A stretch of DNA of 64,000 nt from Leishmania mexicana MHOM/GT/2001/U1103. Lineage: Eukaryota; Euglenozoa; Kinetoplastea; Trypanosomatida; Trypanosomatidae. The notes beneath the pieces were generated by a model. That model did no database searches, was not told where the DNA came from, and saw only the letters and a program-made list of their open reading frames with translations. The translations under genes and the position numbers were made by a program. Location: the NCBI RefSeq assembly GCF_000234665.1, contig NC_018321.1, positions 472,594-536,593 on the forward strand, in the 5' to 3' direction. Position 1 is the stretch's first letter, and every line of letters begins with the position of its first letter. Below, in pieces: positions 37,342-47,115 of the stretch.

Positions 37342-38518
37342 CGCTGCGGACGCATCTCTCCCCCTCCCCTTTTCCTTTTTCTGGGCTCACATGATCGATG
37401 TAGTGTGTGGTGTGCCGTATGTAAATACGTTGTATGTGTGGCGCATGTCGCACCTCTCTCGCCTGGCTTCCCTCGCCGTCCTTTCCCCACGCCTTTTACA
37501 GACTTCTCGGCGCCGCTGTCGGTCGCCCCTTCGGTGTTGTCACCCGTGTTGCGTCTCTGCTCGTCGTCGTCGTTTCTCTGACTTTCTCTACTCGGTGTTT
37601 CTTGTGTGTCCGGCTAGCCTCCTTCCTGCGGACTCTGTTGGTGCACCGGCTCGCATACGCCATACACACGCACAGGCGTGCACGCGAGCCGCTGTCGCAG
37701 TCGGCGCCATTTCTACTGCTTTGCGTGCCTTCATTGACATTTCCCTCTCCCCCTCCTCCCTCTCTGCCTTTTGGTGAGTCACGCGGAGCTGCCTCTCCAT
37801 TGGCGTCATGGAGCCACCCCACCCTACCCTTTGGCTGCTTCGCATGCCCACCCCTTTCTCTGTTCGCTGAAAGACCGCCAGAAGTTTCGGCGATGGCGCG
37901 GCAGAGAAGGGGTGGTGAAGAATACGGCTACCGGACGACACAGGAGGAGCCGCAGGAGTGGTAAACTTGCGTTGAAAGAGGTTGGCGAGCGCGGTGCGCG
38001 GAGGGAGGGGCGGCGGCGGCGGCGGGATGGGGACCTTCTTCCTGCTCAGGACGCGTGCTCACATGGACGCCACATACCACACGCCACCCACTCCTACTTT
38101 CAAAACGAAGAAAGACGGTGACAGAATCATGCACAGCATGCCTGCGCGCATGCGTTCTCTTCACTGTGTACGACCACACCGTGTGCAGCTGGCCGTCACT
38201 GCCCTCCTCCTCCTCCTCGTCGTCGTCGTCAGCGCTTTCCGCAAGTGTGGGCTCATAAAAAGGCGCATCCCTGTGCGTTACGCGAATGACCAGAGGGAAG
38301 GCACGAGCAAGGCTCCATGACGGTGAGCACATGTGGCCACCTGGAGCAGCAGACCATGAAGCAGGGGATGCGCACACATAGGTCTGCCGATTAACATCCT
38401 TTTCTTCGCATCCCATCTTTATCTTTTCCTACCTCCGCGCTCTCGACGCGCCGGCGACTACACCCGCAGACACAGAGAAGGCCAACAGCCGCACGCACGT
38501 GCACGCACGCAGCCGAGC
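36293..38518 (+). other. long intergenic region
   Basis: No gene is supported over 2.2 kb. Features are a G run (about 36769-36777), pyrimidine tracts and a CA microsatellite (about 37312-37341). Short Ser/Pro/Leu-rich ORFs here reflect base composition. Confidence 0.5.
37312..37341. repeat. CA microsatellite
   Basis: An uninterrupted CA dinucleotide run of about 30 nt within pyrimidine-rich intergenic DNA. Confidence 0.9.
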
Positions 38519-40717
38519 ATGTTCTTGTCTGCGACTCGTCAGCTGCGTGCCCTGCGCGCCAAGCAGCACGCGACACGGGCAGTTGTGGAGGAGCACATGG
38601 CGGCCTACGAGGCTGCCAGGAACGCGTACGAAACTGCGCAACGTCAGGAAGCAGAGTTGCGAGCGATGCTGTGCGCCGCGGAGGCACGCGCGGCACAGCT
38701 GCTCCGAGACTTCGACGATGCGGAGGCGAAGCTGCGCAACACCACGACCGACCTCAGCCACACTCAGTCTCTCTGTCACTCCCTTGAGAGTCGCATTGCA
38801 GAACACGCCAGGTGCCAGCGCTCGGCTGTGCTGCTACTGGCTCCGCCATCTTCGTCGATATCGAAACGATCAGCACCGCCACGGCTGTGCCACATGGATC
38901 CGTACAGTCTCTTGCACACGCCCACGGGTGAGGCCTTTGCGTACGACCTTGTCGAGCTCCGCAGCTGTGCGTCGGCGGACCAGGCGGTGGGGGTGCTCAA
39001 CGGTGGGGAGAGCGATGACGGTAGTGAGACGGAGAGCATGAACGACGCAGCCGACGCGGGGGCCTGGGGGAGCAACGATGGCGGTGATGATGTTGACGCA
39101 GAGGCGAACCAGCTTCCAAGCAGGCCAAGCATCACGTCTCTCTTGACCGAAGCCGTCCGGGACGTGCTTCATGGCTATCACTACACGCTCCTGTTCACGT
39201 CTTCCGATGGCTGCCGCCTCTGCGCCCAATACGAAAATCTGACGAACAACGTGTGCCCAGCGACAGCGCCTTCAACCAGCGACGTGCCAGCCGCGGCATG
39301 CGGACAGCCCCATAAGCATCGGCGGACGTGCCAGCCGGCGAACCTATGTCTGCGCCTCCTTCAGCTCCTTCAGCGAGAAGCGGCGCGCAGCGGCGTTCGT
39401 GCGCTCAGCGTCACTGTCGCTGCCGGCTGTGTTGGTGCAAGGGAGGCGGCACGCATCCCTGGGTCAGGAGTCACGGCACGGACAGCGTCGGCCAAAGAAC
39501 CCAATCGTGCCGCTGCGACGTGTGGCTGGACGGACCTGCTTCTGCCGGCAGCCACGCGGCACCAGCAGCTGACCGTCTCCATGGAGGCTGCACCGTCAGA
39601 AGAGCGTGAGGAGACAGCACTGCCATCGATGCCGTCCGACGTGTGGAGCATGCGGGGAACGAGCGGCGGCAGCGCTGGAGCCGGTTCTTGGCTCGACGCC
39701 GGTTGCACGCATCCCAATGACCGCCACATTTTACTGCCGTCGACGTCTTCTGCGACTGCGGCGACGGGGGCTCCGCTGACGTCGCATGCGCCCACCCTCG
39801 AAGGCGTGCCTGTCAGCTCCATCGAGGCGGCGGCTTTCTGGCTGCGGGAGGCCGGCCTCCTCTCCACAACGGACACCTCGAACATCTCCACGGACAGAGT
39901 AGCGCTGAAATCCCCCACCACGACCTCCACCGAGCGCGTCGATGCGCAGGAGGTGACTGCTGATGCCTCTGTAGTGGTTCTTCTCGTGGGCGTGGACAGC
40001 CAGGACGCAACAGGCAAGCTGCACAGGAGCCTTCTGCGTATCGTCAGCGACACTCACTTCGATCCGGGCTACTTCGCCCATGCCGGGCCGTTGCTGAGGA
40101 GCGGCAGCAGGGGCATGGATGTCGATCCTCCCGCGTGCTGCTCTCCTTCGACGTTTGCATTGTACATGTCTCATGCCTTGGGGGTCGTTGCGCGCGCGGC
40201 CGCCGCAAAGATGCCGGATGCGGGGGACGCAGGGCAGTGTGCCACACAGGTGAGCGACGAGCATGATGGTACTGCTGCGAGTTCTCCCGTTCGGATGCTG
40301 CTGTTGCAGGGAGCAGAGGTGGCCCCCCTCGCTGCCTGCGAGATACGCGCTGCTGCCCAGAGCATCTCTTTGCAATGGCCAGCCGAGGTGTGTGCAAGCT
40401 CTCCCGCGGCTCGCGGACACGCCTCCTCGCGCTCTCAACTCGATGCAGCTTGGTCGCTCTGGGCGGCGCTGCTGCGGCCTGTGTTTGGAGGCAACAGCAA
40501 GGCACTGTGGCTGCACTGCACGAACGGCGACAGCAGAGGCTTCCATGACTCCGCAGGGAGCGCCCCTATCCCCGACGGCCTTCCTTCTCCGCCTGTCCCA
40601 CGCGACGATACAGCAGCGCTTCGGCTGGGCGCGCTTTTCTGCCGACTGGTGCGCCACGACGCCGTCGCCTCCGAGGTGTCCCCAGACCTGGCGCGTCTTG
40701 TGCGCGTCCGTCTGTGA
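38519..40717 (+). CDS. conserved-looking protein with N-terminal coiled coil, function unknown
   Basis: 732 aa. I do not recognise this gene. Residues ~5-100 form a predicted coiled coil (Glu/Ala/Arg/Leu heptads, for example E-A-E-L-R-A-M-L-C-A-A-E-A). A central part (~200-480) has short ordered pieces between Ser/Thr/Ala-rich linkers: Y-H-Y-T-L-L-F-T-S-S-D-G-C-R-L-C (~220-235) and S-V-V-V-L-L-V-G-V-D-S-Q-D (~480-492). The C-terminal ~130 residues look globular. There are no catalytic motifs, signal peptide or membrane helix. A single long frame with strong bias against antisense alternatives, in the same orientation as its neighbours, supports it as real. A cytoskeletal or scaffold role is possible from the coiled coil only. 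Confidence 0.75.
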   Translation: MFLSATRQLRALRAKQHATRAVVEEHMAAYEAARNAYETAQRQEAELRAMLCAAEARAAQLLRDFDDAEAKLRNTTTDLSHTQSLCHSLESRIAEHARCQRSAVLLLAPPSSSISKRSAPPRLCHMDPYSLLHTPTGEAFAYDLVELRSCASADQAVGVLNGGESDDGSETESMNDAADAGAWGSNDGGDDVDAEANQLPSRPSITSLLTEAVRDVLHGYHYTLLFTSSDGCRLCAQYENLTNNVCPATAPSTSDVPAAACGQPHKHRRTCQPANLCLRLLQLLQREAARSGVRALSVTVAAGCVGAREAARIPGSGVTARTASAKEPNRAAATCGWTDLLLPAATRHQQLTVSMEAAPSEEREETALPSMPSDVWSMRGTSGGSAGAGSWLDAGCTHPNDRHILLPSTSSATAATGAPLTSHAPTLEGVPVSSIEAAAFWLREAGLLSTTDTSNISTDRVALKSPTTTSTERVDAQEVTADASVVVLLVGVDSQDATGKLHRSLLRIVSDTHFDPGYFAHAGPLLRSGSRGMDVDPPACCSPSTFALYMSHALGVVARAAAAKMPDAGDAGQCATQVSDEHDGTAASSPVRMLLLQGAEVAPLAACEIRAAAQSISLQWPAEVCASSPAARGHASSRSQLDAAWSLWAALLRPVFGGNSKALWLHCTNGDSRGFHDSAGSAPIPDGLPSPPVPRDDTAALRLGALFCRLVRHDAVASEVSPDLARLVRVRL

Positions 40718-42282
40718 GGCGTCAGTGCTCGCCGTCCACGTCATCCGTGCATGAGCGGCCCGTCCATAGCCAGCTGAGGACAGACGCCACCACGGCACGC
40801 CCTTGCGCACATTTCTTTCACACGGTCGCTGCCGTGCCAAGCGTCAGAGGGGTTGCCCTTCGACTTGCTCTCTGCTCGAGGGGCCGTGCCTCTTCTTCGC
40901 GGACGCCCACGCCCCAACCTTCGCAGCGTGCTTCCGCTTTTGTGGTTTGGCAGACCGCACCGCATAGAGAAAAAGGTCCCGGAACACTCCTCGGCCGCGA
41001 GCGAGCTCGCGCTAAGAGGGATGCTGCGCCGGTGAACGCATCAGTGACGTGGGCAAGCAGGCGTGCGAGCTCCTCTCTCGCGGGTGTGCGAGAGTGTGGG
41101 GCGGAGAGGGTGCAGGCACCTGTTTTGCATGCGAGGAGGTGTGCGGACGACAAACCCTCACCCTTCGCTCCCTCCTCGGCGACCATCTCCATCTCCTGTT
41201 TCCCTTGATCGTGGCGCTGCACCCGGCGGTGGCGACCACACGATTCGCCTCTCCGCGCACTTCCTCCATGACCTGCTCCACTGCTTCCCTTCCTCCGCCC
41301 CACTCCCCTCTCTCACTGTGTTCTTGGTCGCCCTCCCCCTCCCCCGCTGCCAATCCTCGACTCTTCCGTACGGGTGCGGCTCCCTATGCGTGCTACCGCA
41401 TCAGCAGCACCGACTTCTCTCTCTGTCTCCGCCGCCACCAACCAGCACTGCCATCATCACCACACGCGTGCGTCGGCTTGCGGGGTTCATACAGTTGGGC
41501 ACACGCACACGCACTCATAAGAGGCGACTGGCGCCCGTGCGTTCGTTCATCGAGGACGCGCGGTAACATCATACCCCCATACATCTCTCCCCCTCTCTGA
41601 CCCCCTCACGTACCCACTCGCACCCACTCGCCTCCACCTCCCGTGAACGTCGGTCAATTCTGCGCTCACCGCCGTTCAGCGGAGGGGAGCCGGACGTCTG
41701 GGCTTCGGCACTAGGAAAGGGAAGAAGCCTCACGTGCTCGTGGGAGAGGCCATCATAGACCAAAGAGCGCACGCAACGCGCAGTCCGCAGTGGCGGCTGG
41801 TCCCCCCCTCCCCTCCTGTAGTGCTGCTTGGTTTTCCTCCTCTGCCTCCACCGGGCCCTTGTACATGCTCACACTCGCCCCCTTTTTTTCGCACTCTTGA
41901 TATCATAGACATCGAGTAGTTGGCGCTCTCGCTGCCCAGCATTGTGTGTGTGTGTGTCGCTTCTATTGTTTGTTGCTTGGCCTTTCCTCGTCGGTCGTGC
42001 TGCTCTTCTCTGTTATCACTGACGCTGCGCGTTGGCGTCTTGTTGGTGCTCCCTGTCTCTGCGTGTCTCCCCCCACGCAGACGCACAAACACCCGCGCGT
42101 AGGGACGTGCGCTTCGTCGCGCAGCTGCAGGTCACTTCCTCCGATCTGCGCACCATTGCTTTATATCGCAGGTGGCGGGGTACGCGCTGCCGTCTCTGTC
42201 GGTCTGTTGCGGGTGGTGAGGGCCGTACTACTTCCCACCTGGGAGCGCCCCTCCCCTCCTCCACTCCACCCCGCTGAGTCTT
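40718..42282 (+). other. intergenic region
   Basis: No gene is supported. Pyrimidine-rich stretches lie at about 41280-41350 and 41580-41640, with a TG run at about 41943-41957, upstream of the protease gene. Confidence 0.55.
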
Positions 42283-45200
42283 ATGAGTCATGGTCGGCGT
42301 ATGCTTGAGGCGCAGGCGCAGAAGGAGCGTACGTCTGGCACCTGTGAAGACGGCCGGCTGGACGATGGGCACCTACGCAACGGCAGCCGAGCTTTGAACG
42401 ACGACGGAACACCGGTGCGACTCTCACGCGGCGGCGCGCGCGCAAGCGGTGGCGAGCGCGGCAGGGATGACGGACTCGACGACGCCGCCCTCGTCTCCCC
42501 ACCCCCTCGCCCAAGTGTGCAGCTTGGATTCGACCGCGCTGGTGACGGTAGCGGAAGCGCTAGTAGCGTTGCCACCGCAGCAGGCAGTGCGCTCGGGGCT
42601 ACCTTAGCCGAAACTGCCAACCGCCAACAGCGGATCAGCGGCATTGGACCTTCTCCCGCTGCACCATTTTCCTGCGCACCCCTGGCCGTGCCACGTCGAC
42701 TACAGTCGTCAGACGTGGCCGAGGGCGTGCGCGTCAGCGCTGCTCGGCGCATCGATGTGGACGCGGAGGAAGGGGAGAGTGACGACAATGTCAGGAAGAC
42801 GCGCGGCACTCTCGCGGAGGCGGCGGGGAGGGGCTCGCCAAGGCGGAAAGGATGCGGCGGCCGAGGCGATTCGTTCGCCGGTGGTGACTCTGCACAACGC
42901 CGCATGTCTTCTGAGGCCCGCAGCCGCAGCCGCGCGGGCGGCAGCGGTCACTCCTCTGCGAGTGGCTTGCGCTATCCTGTGTCCCGAGTGAATGCTTTGG
43001 CCTCGACTGCGACTCTCTCAGCGGCTCCGCATGATCTGCCAAGCCCTCTCAACCGAAGCCGCACCGGAAGCCGCTCGCCGCTGCCGATGACGGCCGTGCA
43101 GAAGACACCGGCTTCCACTTCTCTAGCTCGTCAGCCTCGCGCGGCCCCTCTACCGGCGCCAGTAACTGCTGCCGTTCTTCGCCCGAGCAACACGGAGTCT
43201 CGTGCAAGCCCAACGCCAGACACGGGCACGGCAACCGCGGCCACCCATGCTCCTCGTCAGCCACCGCCACTACGACAGGAGTCATCGTCGCGGAGCGCTG
43301 GCGGCCCAGGCTTCACGACGGCGATGACATCATCAGCGAAGACTCCTCCGTTGCAGACGCTCATGTCACCGGCATCTCCTCCGTTACGGGCTGGGGTGTC
43401 GCCCCGCATGCTTCCGCTGCACCCTACCAGGGCGGATGCCAGCAGCGCGTCCATGTTCCTCTCCCGTGCGGCCAGCGCAAGCACCGTCACCACGACGGTG
43501 GCCACCACTCCTTCCTCCTCGCAGGCGCAGCTTCCGCCGCCGGTCGGCTCGCAAGTGTCGCCCTATGAGTTGCAACAGCATCAGCCGTATCCGATCCCGC
43601 CCACGCCGTCGTCCACGGCTGTTGCAGTCATGCCATCCCGCTCCGCTGTGCCCCACGACATGGTCGATCTCGCTGGGGACGCATCCGGAGAAGACCGCGC
43701 CGCCACAGAGACGGAGCCGCACACTCTTCTCCGCTCTACCAAACCTCTTTCTCAGAAGAGTGAGCCTGCAGTGGCGACGGCTGGGTCTGAGTGGCAGTCA
43801 GCGCCACCGTCGCCACTGCCGACAAGCACTGAGCTGCTAGCCCGTCCGCGACTGCCGCTGCTTCCGGAGGCGACGGTGCCGTACGATGAAGTGGGCGTCA
43901 CCCCGTTGACAAACAGCGCGGATCGCCGCGTCTATCCCTTCATGCGTGACTTCAGCGGCTTCCACAACACTGGCAATGATTGCTACGGTTGCAGCCTACT
44001 GACGATGCTGCTGCGCAGTGAAGTGTTTCGTCGTGCGTTGCTCGGCTCACCGCTTGTGTGCGCGATGCGGCGCTATGAGGCTCTCCTGACGGGTAAGGCG
44101 GAGCGGCGTGTGCTGTGGACGAGCGGGTACGTCAACACTGCAGCGGGGACAAGGGCGAAGAAGGCGGCGGCGCGGAAGCGCACCCGGGCTGCCGGATTCT
44201 CTATCGATGACGGTGACGACGGTGGACAGACGGAGGAAGCGTCAGTCGCGGGTGCCTGCGGCTTGCCTGACACCACGCCAAGAGTTCCGGCGGAAACACT
44301 GGCGCACTCGCCGTATGTGTGGCGCCCCACTGCAGATGTCCAACACACGCTCGACGTTCTCGACACCTTCTCCCTGAGCGAGCTAGAGGATGTGCTGGAG
44401 GTGGATCTGGAGACTCAGCGCGTCCCCGCTACGCTGCATGGCGCGCTCGCCGCACTTGCACGAGCGCAGCGCTGGCGTGAACACATGACAACGCTTGTGA
44501 ACGCGCCACGGATGCAGGCGGCGGAGCGGCAGCGCCTTATGGAGACGAAGATCTACCACGACAACGATCGTGACTTTGACGGGCAGGTTTACACGTACGG
44601 CATTCGACTCAACGCCGTGGCCAACTTGTTCGATGGCGAGTTCTTCCTCGGTGATCAGGAGGATGCGCACGAGCTGTTTGTGTCGGTCATGGCGAAGCTG
44701 GAGACCGAGGCGGTCAAGCTTCAGCATCGGTGCGATGAAGTACTCGAGCGCCGCTCCTCTGTCACCCTAACGGAGGCGAGCAGCGCGGAGGACGAAGTGG
44801 ACGAGGAGGTGGAGTCGGAGGAGGGGAGGCCCAACAACGAAAGGGGGACGAGGTTTGCGGAGAAGCGTCTGCTGCACGGGGCTCACGCCCCCTTTGCCCC
44901 CTCCCTGAGTCCATCAGACGTTCCGGCTGCTGCTAACCCCTCGGAACAACCCCGCCTCTCTGTCTCCACAACCGCGGGGGAGGTGTGGATCAACACGCTT
45001 GTGCAGACCCGACTCCTCAACATCATTCGATGCCGCACCGGCGAGTGCCATCACGAGATCGTCACAGACGAGGTCTGCGTGAACCTCTCCGTGCACATTC
45101 CAGAGGAGCGCCCGACATCTTCGCCACCGGCGCCGCCTCTGCCGCCACGGCCGTGCTTCCCCGCGCAGCCGCCCCCCCTTTTGCCCACGCCCATCTTTCC

Positions 45201-46224
45201 CTCATCCTCGGTTGCGGCGACTGCGACAGCCCCGCTGCCAGCTGTGGATGGGGGTGGTGGCCGGTGCTGCTCCCTCGCGAACCTCTTGCACGAGTCCATG
45301 GCGTACGAAGCTCTGAACGAGTACCGGTGCGACTGTTGCGGCTCACGGACCTCTCAGTTTCAAGGCGGGTGCTTCTACACACGTCCGCCGCCGCTGCTGG
45401 TGCTACAGCTGAAGCGGTTCGCGACACAGTTTGTGAACGGCACCATCATCATCCAGAGGAATGGCCGCCGTGTCGCGGTGGAGGACAAGCTGGTCATTCA
45501 CGCGCTGCCCAGTGCAGGGGAGTGGCATGCGGGACAGCGGCGACAGGATCGGCAACACCGGCGCGGTCCGGACCCCGTGGAGTCCATAGAGGTGACCGAG
45601 GCAGTGGAGGACGCGCGTGAGAGCGCGGAGTGCTACTTCTACTACGACCCCGACAAGAAACGTTTTTCTGCCGCTCTGCAGGAAGTCTGCGACGTGAGCG
45701 GGGGCGGTGGGCTGGCAGGGCAGGATGGGTTGAAGGATGAGAGGCAGCATAGCACAGGCGACGACCTGCACACGACCCTCGCTGCAGCAGCTCCTCCCTC
45801 TTCTCTTGTGCGGGCCATTCGGTGCCTTTACCGCCTGCGGAGCTGCGTCCTGCACCTCGGCCAAAGCCTCCACTACGGCCATTACGTGTCGGACTTTGCC
45901 GTCGACGGCGAGGAGGATGACGAGGAGGATGGCGAGGACGAGGAGACTGCCAGAGGGCGCCGCACGGCGGAGCAAGAGGCAGGTGTAAGGCCCACCTCTG
46001 AGCCGACATTGAGTTCTTTCAGTGCTGTACGACGACGCTGGCGCCGCGCGAACGACGAGCGGGTCGAGGTGCTCAGCGACGAAGTGGTGCAAGCCCGCCG
46101 TGCCGGCTGCTCCGACACGTACCTTCTTCTGTACGAGAAGGTCGCAGAGGAACGGGTGTGGTGCCCTGCCGAGGCGGTGCTGCCGGCGCCTGTCTACCGC
46201 AGCTCCGAAGGGGGCAAGACGTGA
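42283..46224 (+). CDS. ubiquitin-specific protease (peptidase family C19)
   Basis: 1313 aa. Residues 1-540 are Ser/Pro/Ala/Thr-rich and probably disordered. The USP domain begins at about 555. The Cys box is F-H-N-T-G-N-D-C-Y-G-C-S (560-571) with catalytic Cys567 and oxyanion Asn562. The Q-E-D-A-H-E-L segment (792-798) matches the Q-Q-D-A-H-E-F block. P-P-L-L-V-L-Q-L-K-R-F (about 1037-1047) matches the L-x-L-K-R-F block. The His box is H-Y-G-H-Y-V-S-D-F (1197-1205) with catalytic His1200. Y-L-L-L-Y-E near the end closes the fold. C-D-C-C (about 1019-1022) and an earlier Cys pair suggest a zinc-stabilised fingers subdomain. Several low-complexity inserts, for example an acidic one at about 1207-1225 and a Pro-rich one at about 945-985, enlarge the domain. 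All key residues are present, so an active deubiquitinase is expected. The substrate is unknown. Confidence 0.9.
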   Translation: MSHGRRMLEAQAQKERTSGTCEDGRLDDGHLRNGSRALNDDGTPVRLSRGGARASGGERGRDDGLDDAALVSPPPRPSVQLGFDRAGDGSGSASSVATAAGSALGATLAETANRQQRISGIGPSPAAPFSCAPLAVPRRLQSSDVAEGVRVSAARRIDVDAEEGESDDNVRKTRGTLAEAAGRGSPRRKGCGGRGDSFAGGDSAQRRMSSEARSRSRAGGSGHSSASGLRYPVSRVNALASTATLSAAPHDLPSPLNRSRTGSRSPLPMTAVQKTPASTSLARQPRAAPLPAPVTAAVLRPSNTESRASPTPDTGTATAATHAPRQPPPLRQESSSRSAGGPGFTTAMTSSAKTPPLQTLMSPASPPLRAGVSPRMLPLHPTRADASSASMFLSRAASASTVTTTVATTPSSSQAQLPPPVGSQVSPYELQQHQPYPIPPTPSSTAVAVMPSRSAVPHDMVDLAGDASGEDRAATETEPHTLLRSTKPLSQKSEPAVATAGSEWQSAPPSPLPTSTELLARPRLPLLPEATVPYDEVGVTPLTNSADRRVYPFMRDFSGFHNTGNDCYGCSLLTMLLRSEVFRRALLGSPLVCAMRRYEALLTGKAERRVLWTSGYVNTAAGTRAKKAAARKRTRAAGFSIDDGDDGGQTEEASVAGACGLPDTTPRVPAETLAHSPYVWRPTADVQHTLDVLDTFSLSELEDVLEVDLETQRVPATLHGALAALARAQRWREHMTTLVNAPRMQAAERQRLMETKIYHDNDRDFDGQVYTYGIRLNAVANLFDGEFFLGDQEDAHELFVSVMAKLETEAVKLQHRCDEVLERRSSVTLTEASSAEDEVDEEVESEEGRPNNERGTRFAEKRLLHGAHAPFAPSLSPSDVPAAANPSEQPRLSVSTTAGEVWINTLVQTRLLNIIRCRTGECHHEIVTDEVCVNLSVHIPEERPTSSPPAPPLPPRPCFPAQPPPLLPTPIFPSSSVAATATAPLPAVDGGGGRCCSLANLLHESMAYEALNEYRCDCCGSRTSQFQGGCFYTRPPPLLVLQLKRFATQFVNGTIIIQRNGRRVAVEDKLVIHALPSAGEWHAGQRRQDRQHRRGPDPVESIEVTEAVEDARESAECYFYYDPDKKRFSAALQEVCDVSGGGGLAGQDGLKDERQHSTGDDLHTTLAAAAPPSSLVRAIRCLYRLRSCVLHLGQSLHYGHYVSDFAVDGEEDDEEDGEDEETARGRRTAEQEAGVRPTSEPTLSSFSAVRRRWRRANDERVEVLSDEVVQARRAGCSDTYLLLYEKVAEERVWCPAEAVLPAPVYRSSEGGKT

Positions 46225-47115
46225 GGCGAAGCGGGCGGGTCGTTGCATCCGCAAGAGGCGCAGCTGTAGGAGTAGCCTGCGTGTGAGGGCCGAGGCACGG
46301 CAAGCCTCTCCTCCTCTTCCTGGTGGTGGTGATGGTGGTGGGGTACTGTGTGGGAGGGGCGCCGGCTTCTTATATCCCATCCTCTACCCCATCCCCTCCT
46401 CCTGCACATGCATGTAGTCGCGTTCTCGCGGTCGGACAAAGTCAGACACCACTGATGCGGCCGCCCCTTCCTCAGAGCAACGTTGTGTGCATGTATACGT
46501 GTGGGACATCAAGCAGCGCCGAAAGGGGCTCAAGGCGAAAAGGCGAACCGCGCGGTGGTTGACGCGGCAGCTCTCGTGTTCCGTGTACCCGGGGGTGATG
46601 GTGGTGGTGTTCTCGATTACGGCTGCAGTTCAGTACTGTCGCAGCAGCGAGGTTTCGCCCAGAGGCGTCTTGCTCGCTCTCTCCCTCCCTCCCTTTGCTA
46701 AGGTCTGTGCGTGTTGCCTTCCCATGCCTTCACGTGATGGACTTGGATGCCCCTCCCCCTGCCCTCACCCTCATCCTCTCTGCCATCCGTACGCTCTCTC
46801 ACTACTTGGTCGTCATGGCGATGCTCAGCTGACCATCCCCGCCCCCTCCTTGCCCGTTCCCCGTGGCAGACGCGTGCGCGGAGAAACATCGAAAGACTCG
46901 TCCTTTCCTGCACACACCTTTACCAAAGCACAGACGTGGACGTGCTGGCATTGTCGCACCTTTTTCTCCGTCCCTGTGCCCGTCTCGTCCCCTTCGTTGC
47001 GGCTTGCAAGCCACCCAGGTCGACACCTCCATGTGTGTCTGTGGATCTCTGTGCTTGGGATGCCTTTGATCGCCCCCATCGCTCTACAGTCACTGGAAAT
47101 CTGCGTTGCGGAGCC
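46225..47115 (+). other. intergenic region
   Basis: No gene is supported. An in-frame extension of the reductase ORF (ATG at 46747) crosses pyrimidine tracts and lacks protein character, so it is treated as 5'UTR. Confidence 0.55.
46961..47010 (+). promoter_or_regulatory. probable trans-splice acceptor for the 5-alpha-reductase gene
   Basis: A T/C-rich tract (46961-47000) is followed by AG at 47009-47010, about 105 nt before the ATG at 47116. This placement supports that start over the upstream in-frame ATG at 46747. Confidence 0.45.

Noticed and set aside
36913..37777. Plus-strand ORFs of 222 and 207 codons
   Set aside because: They encode His/Thr repeats from the CA microsatellite and Pro/Leu-rich UTR, not protein domains.
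45403..46380. 325-codon minus-strand ORF
   Set aside because: Antisense to the catalytic His region of the ubiquitin protease.
46747..47115. 123-residue N-terminal extension of the 5-alpha-reductase
   Set aside because: It crosses pyrimidine tracts and a likely splice acceptor, and it has no membrane helix or conserved block. The ATG at 47116 starts directly at a hydrophobic segment.
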